Of a stretch of 64,000 bases of DNA, positions 35,529 through 44,531 are shown one piece after another (within the stretch, counting starts at the first letter, position 1; each line of letters begins with the position of its first letter). The DNA lies in assembly GCA_003001975.1 (NCBI GenBank), contig PVUG01000006.1:124001-188000 (forward strand). Direction: 5' to 3'. This stretch comes from Martelella mediterranea (GTDB lineage: Bacteria; Pseudomonadota; Alphaproteobacteria; Rhizobiales; Rhizobiaceae). The position numbers were made by a program, and so were the translations under genes. The notes under the pieces are model-generated. The model was not told the DNA's origin. It was given only the letters and a program-made list of their open reading frames with translations, and did not search any database.

Positions 35529-36518
35529 ATGCAGGATTTGGAAAAGCAACTCGGCGAACTCGGTTTCGCCGGAGATGACATGGTTGTGCCCTTCCAGGTG
35601 GATGCGCTCGATGTGCGCGGCCGCACGGTCCAACTCGGGCCGCTGCTTGACGCCATCCTGACGCGCCATGAATATCCCGAGCCCGTTGCCCGGCTGCTTG
35701 CCGAAGTGGTGGTGCTGACGGCGCTGATCGGGACATCGCTGAAATTTGAGGGCAAGTTCACCGTTCAGACCAAGAGCGACGGCCCTGTCGACCTTCTGGT
35801 TGCCGATTTCTCGACGCCGGATGCGCTCAGGGGCTATGCCCGTTTCAATGACGAGGCATTGCGGGCTGCGGTGACGGCCGGCATGGCCGCGCCCGAGCAA
35901 CTGCTCGGCAGCGGCGTTCTTGCCTTCACCATCGATCAGGGCAGTTATATGCAGCCCTATCAGGGCATCGTGCAGCTCGACGGCAGTTCGCTTGAAGATA
36001 TCGCCATGGGTTATTTCCGGCAGTCGGAGCAGATCCCGACGGCCGTCCGGCTTGGCGTCGCCAAGTTGCTGGATCGTGACGAAGACGGGCAGCCGCGCGA
36101 ACGCTGGCGGGCCGGCGGTCTGGTCGCCCAGTTTCTGCCGGAAGAGCCCGACCGCATGCGCCAGCCCGATCTTCACGGCGGCGATGGCGATGACGGCCAG
36201 CTTTCCCATGCGCCAGACGACGCGTGGACGGAGGCGCAGGCCCTTGTCGAAACCATCGACCTCGATGAGATGACCGATCCGGAAGTGGGCGCCGAACGCC
36301 TGCTCTACCGCCTGTTCCACGAACGCGGTGTGACGGTTTATCCGGCGCAGCAGGTCTATGACCGTTGCAGCTGCTCGCGGGAGCGTATTCTCGGCGTGCT
36401 CAAGGGCTTCACCGCCGAGGAAATCGAGGACAGCACCGAAGACGGCAAGATCACGGTGACCTGCGAATTCTGCTCGACACCCTATGTCTACACACCGCAG
36501 GATGTCCGCGACGATTGA
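35529..36518 (+). CDS. hslO: Redox-regulated chaperone Hsp33
   Basis: 329 aa. The C-terminal zinc switch is intact: DRCSCSRER (Cys-x-Cys) and about 34 residues later CEFC (Cys-x2-Cys). On oxidation the zinc is lost and the protein holds unfolding clients. The ATG at 35529 is preceded by GGAGA and starts the conserved N-terminus; the open frame upstream to 35466 overlaps argF. It is slightly longer than E. coli Hsp33, as in other alphaproteobacteria. Confidence 0.95.
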   Translation: MQDLEKQLGELGFAGDDMVVPFQVDALDVRGRTVQLGPLLDAILTRHEYPEPVARLLAEVVVLTALIGTSLKFEGKFTVQTKSDGPVDLLVADFSTPDALRGYARFNDEALRAAVTAGMAAPEQLLGSGVLAFTIDQGSYMQPYQGIVQLDGSSLEDIAMGYFRQSEQIPTAVRLGVAKLLDRDEDGQPRERWRAGGLVAQFLPEEPDRMRQPDLHGGDGDDGQLSHAPDDAWTEAQALVETIDLDEMTDPEVGAERLLYRLFHERGVTVYPAQQVYDRCSCSRERILGVLKGFTAEEIEDSTEDGKITVTCEFCSTPYVYTPQDVRDD

Positions 36519-36525
36519 GGTTCAA

Positions 36526-36543
36526 TCGAACCGGACAGTTCAC
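36526..36543. promoter_or_regulatory. Candidate TetR operator upstream of the TetR gene
   Basis: TCGAAC, 5 bases, AGTTC within an 18-base site that matches 13 of 18 positions of the palindrome in front of emrA (40217-40234), with identical half-site spacing. It lies between hslO and the TetR gene, about 97 bases before the latter's start, suitable for autorepression. Confidence 0.55.
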
Positions 36544-36554
36544 TAATTGATTGA

Positions 36555-36610
36555 AATGCGCCGGGCCTCAGCGTATCCCTAGGGGAAACGTGAAAGGCTG
36601 ACGGCGCATT
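36555..36610 (+). terminator. Long hairpin after hslO
   Basis: AATGCGCCG at 36555-36563 pairs with CGGCGCATT at 36602-36610, and inside it TCAGC (36568-36572) pairs with GCTGA (36597-36601), with a 4-base bulge on the left. TCTTTC follows. It probably ends the argDF-hslO transcript; it also falls in the leader of the TetR gene if that promoter lies upstream. Confidence 0.55.
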
Positions 36611-36639
36611 TCTTTCGGTGCGCCGGCGAGTGGGTTGAA

Positions 36640-37332
36640 ATGGGTTTTGCAACTTCGAAAAGCAGGTTCTGTCGGCGCGATGAGCCGAAACGGCATGCGT
36701 TACGACGCATGGGGCGGCATGCGGCCGGCGAGGACCCGGCCAAGCGGCAGCAGATACTGGAGGGCGCCCGGCAGGTGTTCATGAATGTCGGCTTCGATGC
36801 CGCCAGCATGAACGATATCACCCGCGCGGCAGGCGTTTCAAAAGGCACGATCTACGTCTATTTTGAAAACAAGGGCGAACTGTTCCAGACCATCATCCTC
36901 GAAGCCAAGCAGGTGATTTTCGAGGATCTGCGCGCCACGCTGAATGCCGAAGGCCCCATCGAGGACATCCTGAAGCGCTTTTCGATACGCCTTGCCTCCG
37001 GCATGACCTGCGAGGAGACGGTCAAGGCGATGCGGATTGCCATCGGGGTCGCCGAGCGTTTTCCCGAACTCGTGCGTTCGTTTTTCGGTGATCATCCCGA
37101 CAATCTGGTGGATACGGTAAGCGATTTCGTTGCCGAACGGACCCGGCTCGGCGAGCTTCGGGCCGAAGATCCGCGCCTTGCCGCCATCCAGCTTCTTGAG
37201 CTTTCCACCGGGCATTTGTGGAAGCGCCGTCTGTTCGGCCTGATGGAAGCCCCGCCGAGCGAGGCGGAACTTGTTGAAATGGCGGATAATGCCGTTGCGC
37301 TGTTTTTGAGCGGATACGCCGCCCGCGCCTGA
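36640..37332 (+). CDS. TetR family repressor, probable regulator of emrAB
   Basis: 230 aa. The helix-turn-helix is at about residues 35-80 (ARQVFMNVGFDAASMNDITRAAGVSKGTIYVYFENKGEL region), and a C-terminal TetR_C ligand domain follows. The ATG at 36640 has a weak ribosome binding site; the in-frame ATG at 36709 has none. The gene is convergent with emrB, and near-identical operator-like sites stand before it and before emrA, so it likely represses both. In S. meliloti a TetR protein, EmrR, controls emrAB in this way. Confidence 0.88.
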   Translation: MGFATSKSRFCRRDEPKRHALRRMGRHAAGEDPAKRQQILEGARQVFMNVGFDAASMNDITRAAGVSKGTIYVYFENKGELFQTIILEAKQVIFEDLRATLNAEGPIEDILKRFSIRLASGMTCEETVKAMRIAIGVAERFPELVRSFFGDHPDNLVDTVSDFVAERTRLGELRAEDPRLAAIQLLELSTGHLWKRRLFGLMEAPPSEAELVEMADNAVALFLSGYAARA

Positions 37333-37347
37333 TCTTTTTCCGAAACC

Positions 37348-38949
37348 TCAGTGGCCGCCGCCGCCGGCGCCTTCCTTTGGCTTGCGCACCAGAAAGCTGC
37401 ACACGGTCAGGAAGGAAAACAGCACTGTCAGCAGCACGAAGACATCGATGAAGGCCAGCAGCCAGGCCTGTTGAGAGACCATCTGGCCCAGTTGCAGCAG
37501 GGCCGCCTTTTCACCGTCGAGACCGTGGCTGGAATAAAGCCCGCTGAGTGTTCCGACCCATTCCTGTGTCGTGCGGCTTGCCGCATCCACGGTTTCGGCG
37601 AGACGATCATAATGAAAGTCGTCGCGGCGGCTCAAAAGCGTGTTGATGATCGCAAGACCGACCGCGCCGCCAAGGTTGCGGGTCAGGTTGAACAGGCCGG
37701 AGGCATTCTTGACGTCTTCCTGCGGCAGCGTGCCAAGCGCGATGTTGGAAACCGGGATCATCGAGATCATCAGCGCCACGCCGCGCCCGGCCTGCGGCCA
37801 GAACAATTCCCAGTAGTCCCATTCGGCAGTGATGTGGGTCATCTGCCAGGTGCACAGTGCGAACAGGCCGAGACCGATGCCCATCATCACACGCGGATCG
37901 AGCTTGTTCTGCAGCATGCCGGCAAAGGGCGCTGTCGCCATCATGAAAGCGCCGGTCACGAACATCGTCTCGCCGATCATCAGCGCATCATAGCCGCGGA
38001 TACGGGCCATATAGAGCGGGAACAGATAGACGAGGCCGTAAAGCCCGATGCCGAGTGAAAACGAGAAGATCGAGCCGACGGCGAAGTTGAAATTGCCGAA
38101 GGCCCTGAGTTCGACCACCGGGTAGCGGCTGGTAAAGGAGCGGTAGAAGAAGGCGATGCCGGCGATCACCATCACCACGAAGGCATAGCGGATGACATCG
38201 GCCTGAAACCAGCCCTCGATATTGCCTTCTTCGAGGAAATATTCGAGCGAGCCCAGAAACAGCGCCATGGCGATGAGGCCGATCCAGTCGAAATGCTTCA
38301 TGATCGAATAGTCGGGTCGGTCGAAGTCGATCAGCAGCCAGGCGCCAATCGCGACCAGAATGCCGGGCACGACATTGACGAGAAACAGCCAGTGCCAGGA
38401 AAAGGCATCGACGAGATAACCGCCCACGGTCGGGCCGATGGTTGGCGCCATCGTTGCCACGAGGCCGACAACCGGGATCACGGTTGAGCGCTTGGACGGC
38501 GGAAAGGCGGTAAACGCCACGGCAAAGACGGCCGGCACCATGCCGCCCGACATGAAGCCCTGCAGCGCCCGGTAGATGATCATCTGGTCGATCGAGGTGG
38601 CTGTCGCGCACAACGCGCTGCAGGCCGTGAATGCTGCGGCGGAGACCGAGAACACCACACGCGTGGAAAAGATCCGCGCCAGAATGCCCGACAGCGGGAT
38701 CATGATCACTTCGGCAATCAGGTAGGATGTCTGGACCCAGGCGATCTCGTCGGCGCTGGCCGAGATGCCGGCCTGGATGTCTGTCAGGGCGGAGGCGACG
38801 ATCTGGATGTCGAGGATCGCCATGAACATGCCGAAGGCCATGACGATGAAGGCCACCCAGGTGCGACCGCTGACATGATCGGAGGGCACTGCCGGGGCTC
38901 CGGCAGGTGCTTCCCCGCTATGGTCTTTGCTTTCGGCAGTCTCTGTCAT
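37348..38949 (-). CDS. emrB: DHA2-family multidrug efflux permease EmrB
   Basis: 533 aa major facilitator with about 14 membrane segments, typical for DHA2 drug:H+ antiporters. Motifs include MFMAILDIQIVASAL at helix 1, the WVQTSYLIAEVIMIPLSG segment, and the GLVATMAPTIGPTVGG motif C. With EmrA and an outer-membrane TolC-like channel it exports toxic compounds. It follows emrA after 72 bases on the same strand. No outer-membrane gene is nearby. Confidence 0.94.
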   Translation of the reverse strand: MTETAESKDHSGEAPAGAPAVPSDHVSGRTWVAFIVMAFGMFMAILDIQIVASALTDIQAGISASADEIAWVQTSYLIAEVIMIPLSGILARIFSTRVVFSVSAAAFTACSALCATATSIDQMIIYRALQGFMSGGMVPAVFAVAFTAFPPSKRSTVIPVVGLVATMAPTIGPTVGGYLVDAFSWHWLFLVNVVPGILVAIGAWLLIDFDRPDYSIMKHFDWIGLIAMALFLGSLEYFLEEGNIEGWFQADVIRYAFVVMVIAGIAFFYRSFTSRYPVVELRAFGNFNFAVGSIFSFSLGIGLYGLVYLFPLYMARIRGYDALMIGETMFVTGAFMMATAPFAGMLQNKLDPRVMMGIGLGLFALCTWQMTHITAEWDYWELFWPQAGRGVALMISMIPVSNIALGTLPQEDVKNASGLFNLTRNLGGAVGLAIINTLLSRRDDFHYDRLAETVDAASRTTQEWVGTLSGLYSSHGLDGEKAALLQLGQMVSQQAWLLAFIDVFVLLTVLFSFLTVCSFLVRKPKEGAGGGGH

Positions 38950-39021
38950 GGTTCAGTTGTCCGCTCGCAATGGACGAATGGCGGGGGATGCTGCAGCACA
39001 GGCCCGCCGCTGTTCCGCCGG

Positions 39022-40152
39022 TCAGTGATTGTCGGTGACGACCTTGCCGAGCGTGCCGTCCGGCGCCGTGCGGCTGTCGGCTCTTGCTGTCACCGAAAGC
39101 CCGGCCTTCAGATAGCCCTTGTCGAGCATGTCCTGCGGTATCGAGATATGTACCGGAATGCGCTGGACCACCTTGGTGAAGTTGCCGGTCGCATTTTGCG
39201 GCGGCAGCAGCGCGAACACCGCGCCCGAGGCGGGCGAGAACGACACGACCTTGCCGGTGAAATCATCATCCTCGAAGGCATCGACGCTGACATGCACGCT
39301 TTCGCCGATGCCCAGACGGTCAAGATCGGTTTCCTTGAAATTGGCCACGACATAAAGGTCTGCCGTTGGCACCAGCGCACCGAGGCGGGCACCGGAGGAA
39401 ACCAGATCGCCGACCTGAACATTCCTGTTGCCGAAGACGCCATCGAACGGCGCCTTGATTTCGGTGAAGGAGAGATTGCGCTTGGCGAGATCGATGGCGA
39501 GCTGACGTTCCTTCAGGGCTGCCTGCTGCTGTGCAAGCTGTGCCTGGGCGGTGGTGATATTCGACCGGGCGACCTCGATTGCGGCATTGGCGGCTTCGAC
39601 CTGTGCCTTGAGCTGATCCACCTGAGCCTTGGCATCATCGAAAGCCGCGACCGTTGCCGCGCCCTTGTCCTTCAGCGTCGTGGCGCGCTGAAAGGCGCTT
39701 TTGGCGTTTTCGATCTGCGGATCGAGCGCGGCGCGGTTGGCCTTGGCCTGGGAAAGCGAAGCCTTGGCGCCGGCAATCTGCGCCTCCGTTGCTTTCAGCG
39801 CGACATTCTGGGCGTTGAGCTGGGCTTCGGCCTGGGACAGCGCATTCTGGTAGTCGCCATCGTCGATCTTGACCAGAAGGTCGCCCTTCTTGACGCGCTG
39901 GTTATTCGCCACTTCGACGCTTTCGACATAGCCGGAAACCTTCGGCGAAATCGTCGCGATATCGCCTTCGATATAGGCATCATCGGTGGATACGATGAAG
40001 CGACCATCGGTCCACCATTGATAGCCGAACCAGCCGGCGCCGGCGATGATGGCAAGGCCGATGACGGCAAAGACGATCCTGCGCGCGCCACCAGACTTCT
40101 GCGCTGGTTCGTCTGCGGGGCCAGCGTGATTGCCCTCGTTTTCGGTGCTCAT
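39022..40152 (-). CDS. emrA: HlyD family periplasmic adaptor EmrA
   Basis: 376 aa. A short cytoplasmic N-terminus and one membrane helix (about residues 27-45) are followed by a barrel/lipoyl strand (DAYIEGDIATISPKVSG), a long coiled-coil hairpin (about 85-205, rich in Ala, Gln and Lys) and a second lipoyl half (FTEIKAPFDGVFGNR). The ATG at 40152 is preferred, with AAAGG upstream; the frame is open to 40275. It links EmrB to the outer-membrane channel. Confidence 0.93.
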   Translation of the reverse strand: MSTENEGNHAGPADEPAQKSGGARRIVFAVIGLAIIAGAGWFGYQWWTDGRFIVSTDDAYIEGDIATISPKVSGYVESVEVANNQRVKKGDLLVKIDDGDYQNALSQAEAQLNAQNVALKATEAQIAGAKASLSQAKANRAALDPQIENAKSAFQRATTLKDKGAATVAAFDDAKAQVDQLKAQVEAANAAIEVARSNITTAQAQLAQQQAALKERQLAIDLAKRNLSFTEIKAPFDGVFGNRNVQVGDLVSSGARLGALVPTADLYVVANFKETDLDRLGIGESVHVSVDAFEDDDFTGKVVSFSPASGAVFALLPPQNATGNFTKVVQRIPVHISIPQDMLDKGYLKAGLSVTARADSRTAPDGTLGKVVTDNH

Positions 40153-40216
40153 ACTGAAAGGCCTTTCTGTGCTGAACAGGGGAGGATGTTCGGCGAATGA
40201 ACGGGCTGATCTTATT

Positions 40217-40234
40217 TCGAACTGAAGAGTTCGA
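40217..40234. promoter_or_regulatory. Palindromic operator before emrA
   Basis: Perfect inverted repeat TCGAACT, GAAG, AGTTCGA, located 65 bases before the emrA start. A related site (36526-36543) precedes the TetR gene, supporting a TetR operator. The rest of the 281-base gap to the TerC gene holds no gene that I can support. Confidence 0.65.
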
Positions 40235-40433
40235 TTTGCAAGCATGCTAATGCGCCTCGTATGCCGCCCTGTCAACCCGCGCGCCCTGAAGCGCTCTCGT
40301 GGGAACCGGGATCGCGCAATGGCGTTGATGGTGCAGGCAATGATTTGTGGCTATAGGTTTTGAAGGCCGCGCCAGGCGATGAACCGCGCCGACCCCGAGA
40401 CAACGCCCCTGCCGGGCAAATGAGGAGACCGCA

Positions 40434-41219
40434 TTGACCGATCTGATTGCTCTGGCAACTCTGCCCGAAGCCTGGGCGGCACTTGTCACCCTGATCATCA
40501 TGGAGGTCGTGCTCGGCATCGACAACCTGGTCTTCATCTCGATCCTCACCAACAAGCTGCCGGAAAGCCAGCGCCGCAATGCCCGGCGTATCGGGCTCGG
40601 GCTGGCGCTGGTGCTCAGGCTCTTGCTTTTGGGAACGGTGGCCTGGATCGTTCAGCTGACGACGCCGCTGTTTGAGGCTTTCGGCCATGGGTTTTCATGG
40701 AAGGATATCATCCTGATTGCCGGCGGCCTGTTTCTGGTTTGGAAGGCGACCAAGGAAATCCATCACAATGTCGATCCCGAAGAGCACCCCGGCGAGCTGG
40801 TGGGCGGTGCCGTCAAGACCGGCTTTACCGCTGCCATCTTCCAGATCCTGCTGCTCGATCTGGTGTTTTCGATCGACAGCATCATCACCGCCGTCGGCAT
40901 GACCGACCATCTGCCGATCATGGTGATCGCGGTTATCGTCGCGGTGACGCTGATGCTGGTGGCCTCTGGCCCGCTTGCCCGCTTTATCGAGGCAAATCCG
41001 ACGATCGTGATGCTGGCGCTTGCCTTCCTGCTGATGATCGGCACCACGCTGATTGCCGACGGGCTCGGCTTTCATGTGCCCAAGGGCTATGTCTATGCGG
41101 CGATGACCTTTTCCGGTCTTGTCGAACTGCTCAACATGCTGGCGCGCCGCAAAAGACGGCTGGACCGGGCGATGGCGGACGAAAAACCGGCTGCGGAAGC
41201 CTCCGGGCCGGGCCATTAA
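40434..41219 (+). CDS. TerC family membrane protein
   Basis: 261 aa with about seven hydrophobic segments. The two family repeats carry acidic motifs: [11 protein letters not shown] (N-terminal) and [10 protein letters not shown] (middle), whose Asp residues likely bind metal. TerC proteins act in manganese efflux and metallation of exported proteins; some confer tellurite resistance. The start is TTG at 40434, supported by GAGGAG 6 to 7 bases upstream. The cytoplasmic C-terminal tail is Lys/Arg then Ala/Glu rich. Confidence 0.92.
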   Translation: MTDLIALATLPEAWAALVTLIIMEVVLGIDNLVFISILTNKLPESQRRNARRIGLGLALVLRLLLLGTVAWIVQLTTPLFEAFGHGFSWKDIILIAGGLFLVWKATKEIHHNVDPEEHPGELVGGAVKTGFTAAIFQILLLDLVFSIDSIITAVGMTDHLPIMVIAVIVAVTLMLVASGPLARFIEANPTIVMLALAFLLMIGTTLIADGLGFHVPKGYVYAAMTFSGLVELLNMLARRKRRLDRAMADEKPAAEASGPGH

Positions 41220-41229
41220 GGCTTGGCGC

Positions 41230-41258
41230 TTGACGCCACGGGTTGAATATGGCCTAAG
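41230..41258 (+). promoter_or_regulatory. Probable sigma70 promoter for gltX-lysS
   Basis: TTGACG at 41230-41235, a 17-base spacer, then CCTAAG at 41253-41258. The -35 box and spacing fit the alphaproteobacterial consensus; the -10 box is weak. It lies 140 bases before gltX. Confidence 0.4.
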
Positions 41259-41398
41259 GCAGGCCAGAAGAGCCGCCCTTAATCACGGGTGAACTGTGCC
41301 CGGCGGCCGACAATGAAATTCAGCATTCGAAAAACTCTTTCGGCCGGGTGCATTGCTTCACGATAAACGCGATCCGGCCGGCAGCATGGACGATGATA

Positions 41399-42865
41399 AT
41401 GACGACAACCGGCCCCCGCCTGCGCATTGCGCCTTCGCCTACCGGCGAACCGCATGTCGGCACAGCCTATACGGCACTGTTCAACTATCTCTACGCCAAG
41501 AAGATGGGCGGCACCTTTATCCTGCGTATCGAGGATACGGATGCCACCCGCTCGACGCCCGAGTTCGAGAAAAACGTTCTCGACGCGCTCAAATGGTGTG
41601 GGCTTGAATGGGCGGAAGGCCCGGATGTCGGCGGGCCTTACGGGCCTTACCGCCAGTCCGACCGCAAGGACATCTACCGTCCCTTCGTCGACAAACTGGT
41701 TGAAGACGGCCATGCCTTCCCGTGCTTCTGCACGCCGGAGCGGCTGGAGCTGATGCGTGCCGGTCAGCGCGCCGAAGGCCGCGCGCCGAAATATGACGGG
41801 CTGTGCATGCACCTGAAGGCGGAAGAGGTGAAGAGCCGCATCGATGCCGGCGAACCGCACGTGATCCGCATGAAAATCCCGGAAGAGGGCGCCTGCAAGT
41901 TCACCGATGGCGTTTACGGCGATGTCGAAATCCCGTGGGATGCCGTCGACATGCAGGTCATCCTCAAGGGAGACGGCATGCCGACCTATCACATGGCCAA
42001 TGTCGTCGACGACCATCTGATGAAGATTACCCATGTGGCGCGCGGCGAGGAATGGCTGGCCTCGGTGCCCAAGCACATCCTGCTTTATCGCTATCTCGGG
42101 CTGGAGCCGCCGCAGTTCTTCCATCTGCCCTTGATGAAGAACCCCGACAAGTCGAAGCTGTCGAAGCGGAAAAACCCGACCTCGATCTCCTATTATTCGG
42201 CACTCGGTTTCCTGCCGGAAGCGTTGATGAACTTCCTCGGCCTGTTCTTCATCCAGATCGCCGAGGGCGAGGAACTGATGGATATGGCCGAACTGATCGA
42301 ACAGTTCGATGCCGACAATCTCAACAAGGCCGGCGCCGTTTTCGACACGCAGAAGCTTGAATGGCTGAACGGCCGTTTCATCCGCGAAAAACTGTCCGAA
42401 GAGGACTTTATTCTTCGCGTTGCCGCCTGGGCATCGGAAAACGCCCGGCTGAAGGACGGCCTGAAGCTTTCGCAGAGCCGCATCGGCAAGCTTGGCGAAC
42501 TGCCCGGCCTGATGGGCTTCCTGCTGGCCTCCGACATGGTGCCGGAGCCGCAGGCCTTTGCCAAGATCAAGAAGACCAATCCGGCGGAGATCCTCGAAAT
42601 TCTCAAGGCCGTCCAGCCGGTGCTGGAAAAGCTGGTCGAGTGGAATGCCGAAACCGTCGAGGGCGCGCTGCGCCAGCTTTCCGAGGACATGGACAAGAAG
42701 CTGCGCATCGTCGTCGCGCCGCTATTTGTCGCCATGTCCGGCTCGTCGCGCTCGCTGCCGCTGTTTGATTCCATGGCCGTTCTTGGCCGTGCCGTGGTGC
42801 GCCAGCGGCTGAAGGTTGCCGAAGGCGTGGTTGCGGGCATGGTTGCAGAAGAAGCAGGTAAGTAA
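41399..42865 (+). CDS. gltX: Glutamyl-tRNA synthetase
   Basis: 488 aa class I aminoacyl-tRNA synthetase. The HIGH-type motif is in APSPTGEPHVGTAY and the KMSKS-type motif is KLSKRK. Family insertion and anticodon-binding domains follow. Of two close ATG codons (41393 and 41399), the second has GGA at an 8-base spacing and begins MTTTGPRLRIAPSPTG, as homologues do. Alphaproteobacteria often encode two GltX paralogues, and I cannot tell which one this is. lysS follows 1 base after the stop. Confidence 0.96.
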   Translation: MTTTGPRLRIAPSPTGEPHVGTAYTALFNYLYAKKMGGTFILRIEDTDATRSTPEFEKNVLDALKWCGLEWAEGPDVGGPYGPYRQSDRKDIYRPFVDKLVEDGHAFPCFCTPERLELMRAGQRAEGRAPKYDGLCMHLKAEEVKSRIDAGEPHVIRMKIPEEGACKFTDGVYGDVEIPWDAVDMQVILKGDGMPTYHMANVVDDHLMKITHVARGEEWLASVPKHILLYRYLGLEPPQFFHLPLMKNPDKSKLSKRKNPTSISYYSALGFLPEALMNFLGLFFIQIAEGEELMDMAELIEQFDADNLNKAGAVFDTQKLEWLNGRFIREKLSEEDFILRVAAWASENARLKDGLKLSQSRIGKLGELPGLMGFLLASDMVPEPQAFAKIKKTNPAEILEILKAVQPVLEKLVEWNAETVEGALRQLSEDMDKKLRIVVAPLFVAMSGSSRSLPLFDSMAVLGRAVVRQRLKVAEGVVAGMVAEEAGK

Positions 42866-42866
42866 G

Positions 42867-44360
42867 ATGAACAAGAAGACCGAAGAACAGGCCCTTTCCT
42901 CCGACGCCACGGAAGTGCGCGCCCAGAAGCTTGAAATCCTGCGCGAGAAGATCGGCGATGTTTACCCCGCCCATTTCCACCGCACGATCACCAATGCCGA
43001 ACTGGCGGAAAAATATGCCGACCTGCCGGATGATACCGTGACCGAGGATGTCGTCACGGTTGCCGGCCGCGTCTATTCGATGCGCAATTCCGGCATGTTC
43101 GTGGACCTGCGCGATGCCTCCGGCAAGATCCAGATTTTTTCGCACAAGGACACCACGCCGGAAGAAGTGCGCGAACTCTGGTCGCTGGTCGATCTTGCCG
43201 ATATCGTCGGTGTTACCGGTGTTGTCCGCCGCACCAAGCGCGGTGAGCTGACGATCAACGCGCATGAGATCACCATGCTCACCAAGGCGCTGAAGCCGAT
43301 GCCCGAAAAATATCACGGGTTGGCCGATATCGAGACGCGCTATCGCCAGCGCTACCTCGACATCATGAGCAATGAAGACTCGAAGCTACGCTTCATGCAG
43401 CGCTCGAAGATCCTGTCCGGCATCCGCCGTTTTCTGGAAGGCGAAGGCTTCATGGAAGTCGAGACGCCGATGCTGCAGGCCATTTATGGCGGTGCATCGG
43501 CCGATCCGTTCAAGACGCATCACAATGCGCTCGATATCGACATGTATCTCAGGATCGCGCCGGAGCTTTACCTGAAGCGGATTCTGGTGTCCGGCCTCAC
43601 CGACAAGGTGTTCGAGGTCAACCGCAACTTCCGCAATGAAGGTGTCTCCACCCGGCATAATCCCGAATTCACGATGATGGAGTGCTACTGGGCCTATGCC
43701 GATTACGAGGACATGATGGGCATTGTCGAACGCATGTTCGAAACGCTCGCCATAACGCTCCACAATGCCACCACGGTGAAATTCGGCGACAAGGAACTGG
43801 ACTTCAAGGGCCCGTTCAAGCGCGTGCCGATGCCCGATGCGGTGAAGGAAACAACCGGCATCGATTTCTTGTCGATTGCGACGGATGAGGAAGCGCGTGC
43901 AGAGACCAAGGCGGCCGGCTTCGAAATCGAGGATGACTGGACCTGGGGCGAATGCCTGGCCTTCATTTTCGAGGAAAAGGTCGAGGCAAGCCTGATCCAG
44001 CCTTCGCATGTCACCCACTTCCCGAAGGATATTTCACCCTTTGCCAAGGAAGTGCCGGGCGAGCCGCGCCTGGTCGAGCGTTTCGAGACCTATGTCAACG
44101 GCTGGGAACTCGGCAATGCGTTCTCCGAGCTGAACGACCCGGTCGAGCAGCGCCGCCGCATGGTCGAGCAACTGGAGCAGGCCCACGCCCGCGGCGAAAA
44201 GGAAAAGCAGCTCGACGACGACTTCCTCAACGCCATGGATCACGGCATGCCGCCGGCGGGCGGTCTCGGGATCGGCATCGACCGCCTCATCATGCTTCTG
44301 ACCGACGGTCCGTCGATCCGCGACGTCATCCTGTTCCCGGCCCGCCGCCAGCGGGACTGA
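42867..44360 (+). CDS. lysS: Lysyl-tRNA synthetase, class II
   Basis: 497 aa. The N-terminal OB-fold anticodon domain (VAGRVYSMRNSGMFVDLRD) precedes the class II catalytic domain with motif 2 (FRNEGVSTRHNPEFT) and motif 3 (GLGIGIDRL). The start at 42867 lies directly after gltX, and the operon ends in a strong terminator. Many rhizobia use a class I LysS instead, so the class II form is worth noting when placing the organism. Confidence 0.96.
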   Translation: MNKKTEEQALSSDATEVRAQKLEILREKIGDVYPAHFHRTITNAELAEKYADLPDDTVTEDVVTVAGRVYSMRNSGMFVDLRDASGKIQIFSHKDTTPEEVRELWSLVDLADIVGVTGVVRRTKRGELTINAHEITMLTKALKPMPEKYHGLADIETRYRQRYLDIMSNEDSKLRFMQRSKILSGIRRFLEGEGFMEVETPMLQAIYGGASADPFKTHHNALDIDMYLRIAPELYLKRILVSGLTDKVFEVNRNFRNEGVSTRHNPEFTMMECYWAYADYEDMMGIVERMFETLAITLHNATTVKFGDKELDFKGPFKRVPMPDAVKETTGIDFLSIATDEEARAETKAAGFEIEDDWTWGECLAFIFEEKVEASLIQPSHVTHFPKDISPFAKEVPGEPRLVERFETYVNGWELGNAFSELNDPVEQRRRMVEQLEQAHARGEKEKQLDDDFLNAMDHGMPPAGGLGIGIDRLIMLLTDGPSIRDVILFPARRQRD

Positions 44361-44379
44361 GGCAGCCGCTCATAAATGC

Positions 44380-44411
44380 AAAGGCCCTGACGGAAACCCG
44401 TCGGGGCCTTT
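44380..44411 (+). terminator. Intrinsic terminator after lysS
   Basis: AAAGGCCCTGACGG pairs with CCGTCGGGGCCTTT (14 base pairs with one G-U, loop AAAC), ending in TTT followed by GTGTTTC. It is a convincing end to the gltX-lysS transcript. Confidence 0.85.
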
Positions 44412-44472
44412 GTGTTTCAGCGCCCTTTGCCTCTTGCTGCAAGGCGCTCCTGTCGGTTGTTAGAATCATTGT

Positions 44473-44517
44473 TTTCATTTGTCTAATCATTAGATTAAGA
44501 AACAGAAACAAATGAAA
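44473..44517. promoter_or_regulatory. Nested palindromes upstream of an SDR gene
   Basis: TTTCATTTGT (44473-44482) is repeated inverted as ACAAATGAAA (44508-44517). Between them lies TCTAATCATTAGA (44482-44494), itself a 13-base palindrome around a central C. The stretch is strongly AT-rich and ends 15 bases before the SDR start codon. It could hold one or two repressor operators or a translation-controlling hairpin. Confidence 0.5.
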
Positions 44518-44531
44518 CAGGGAGTCATGTC

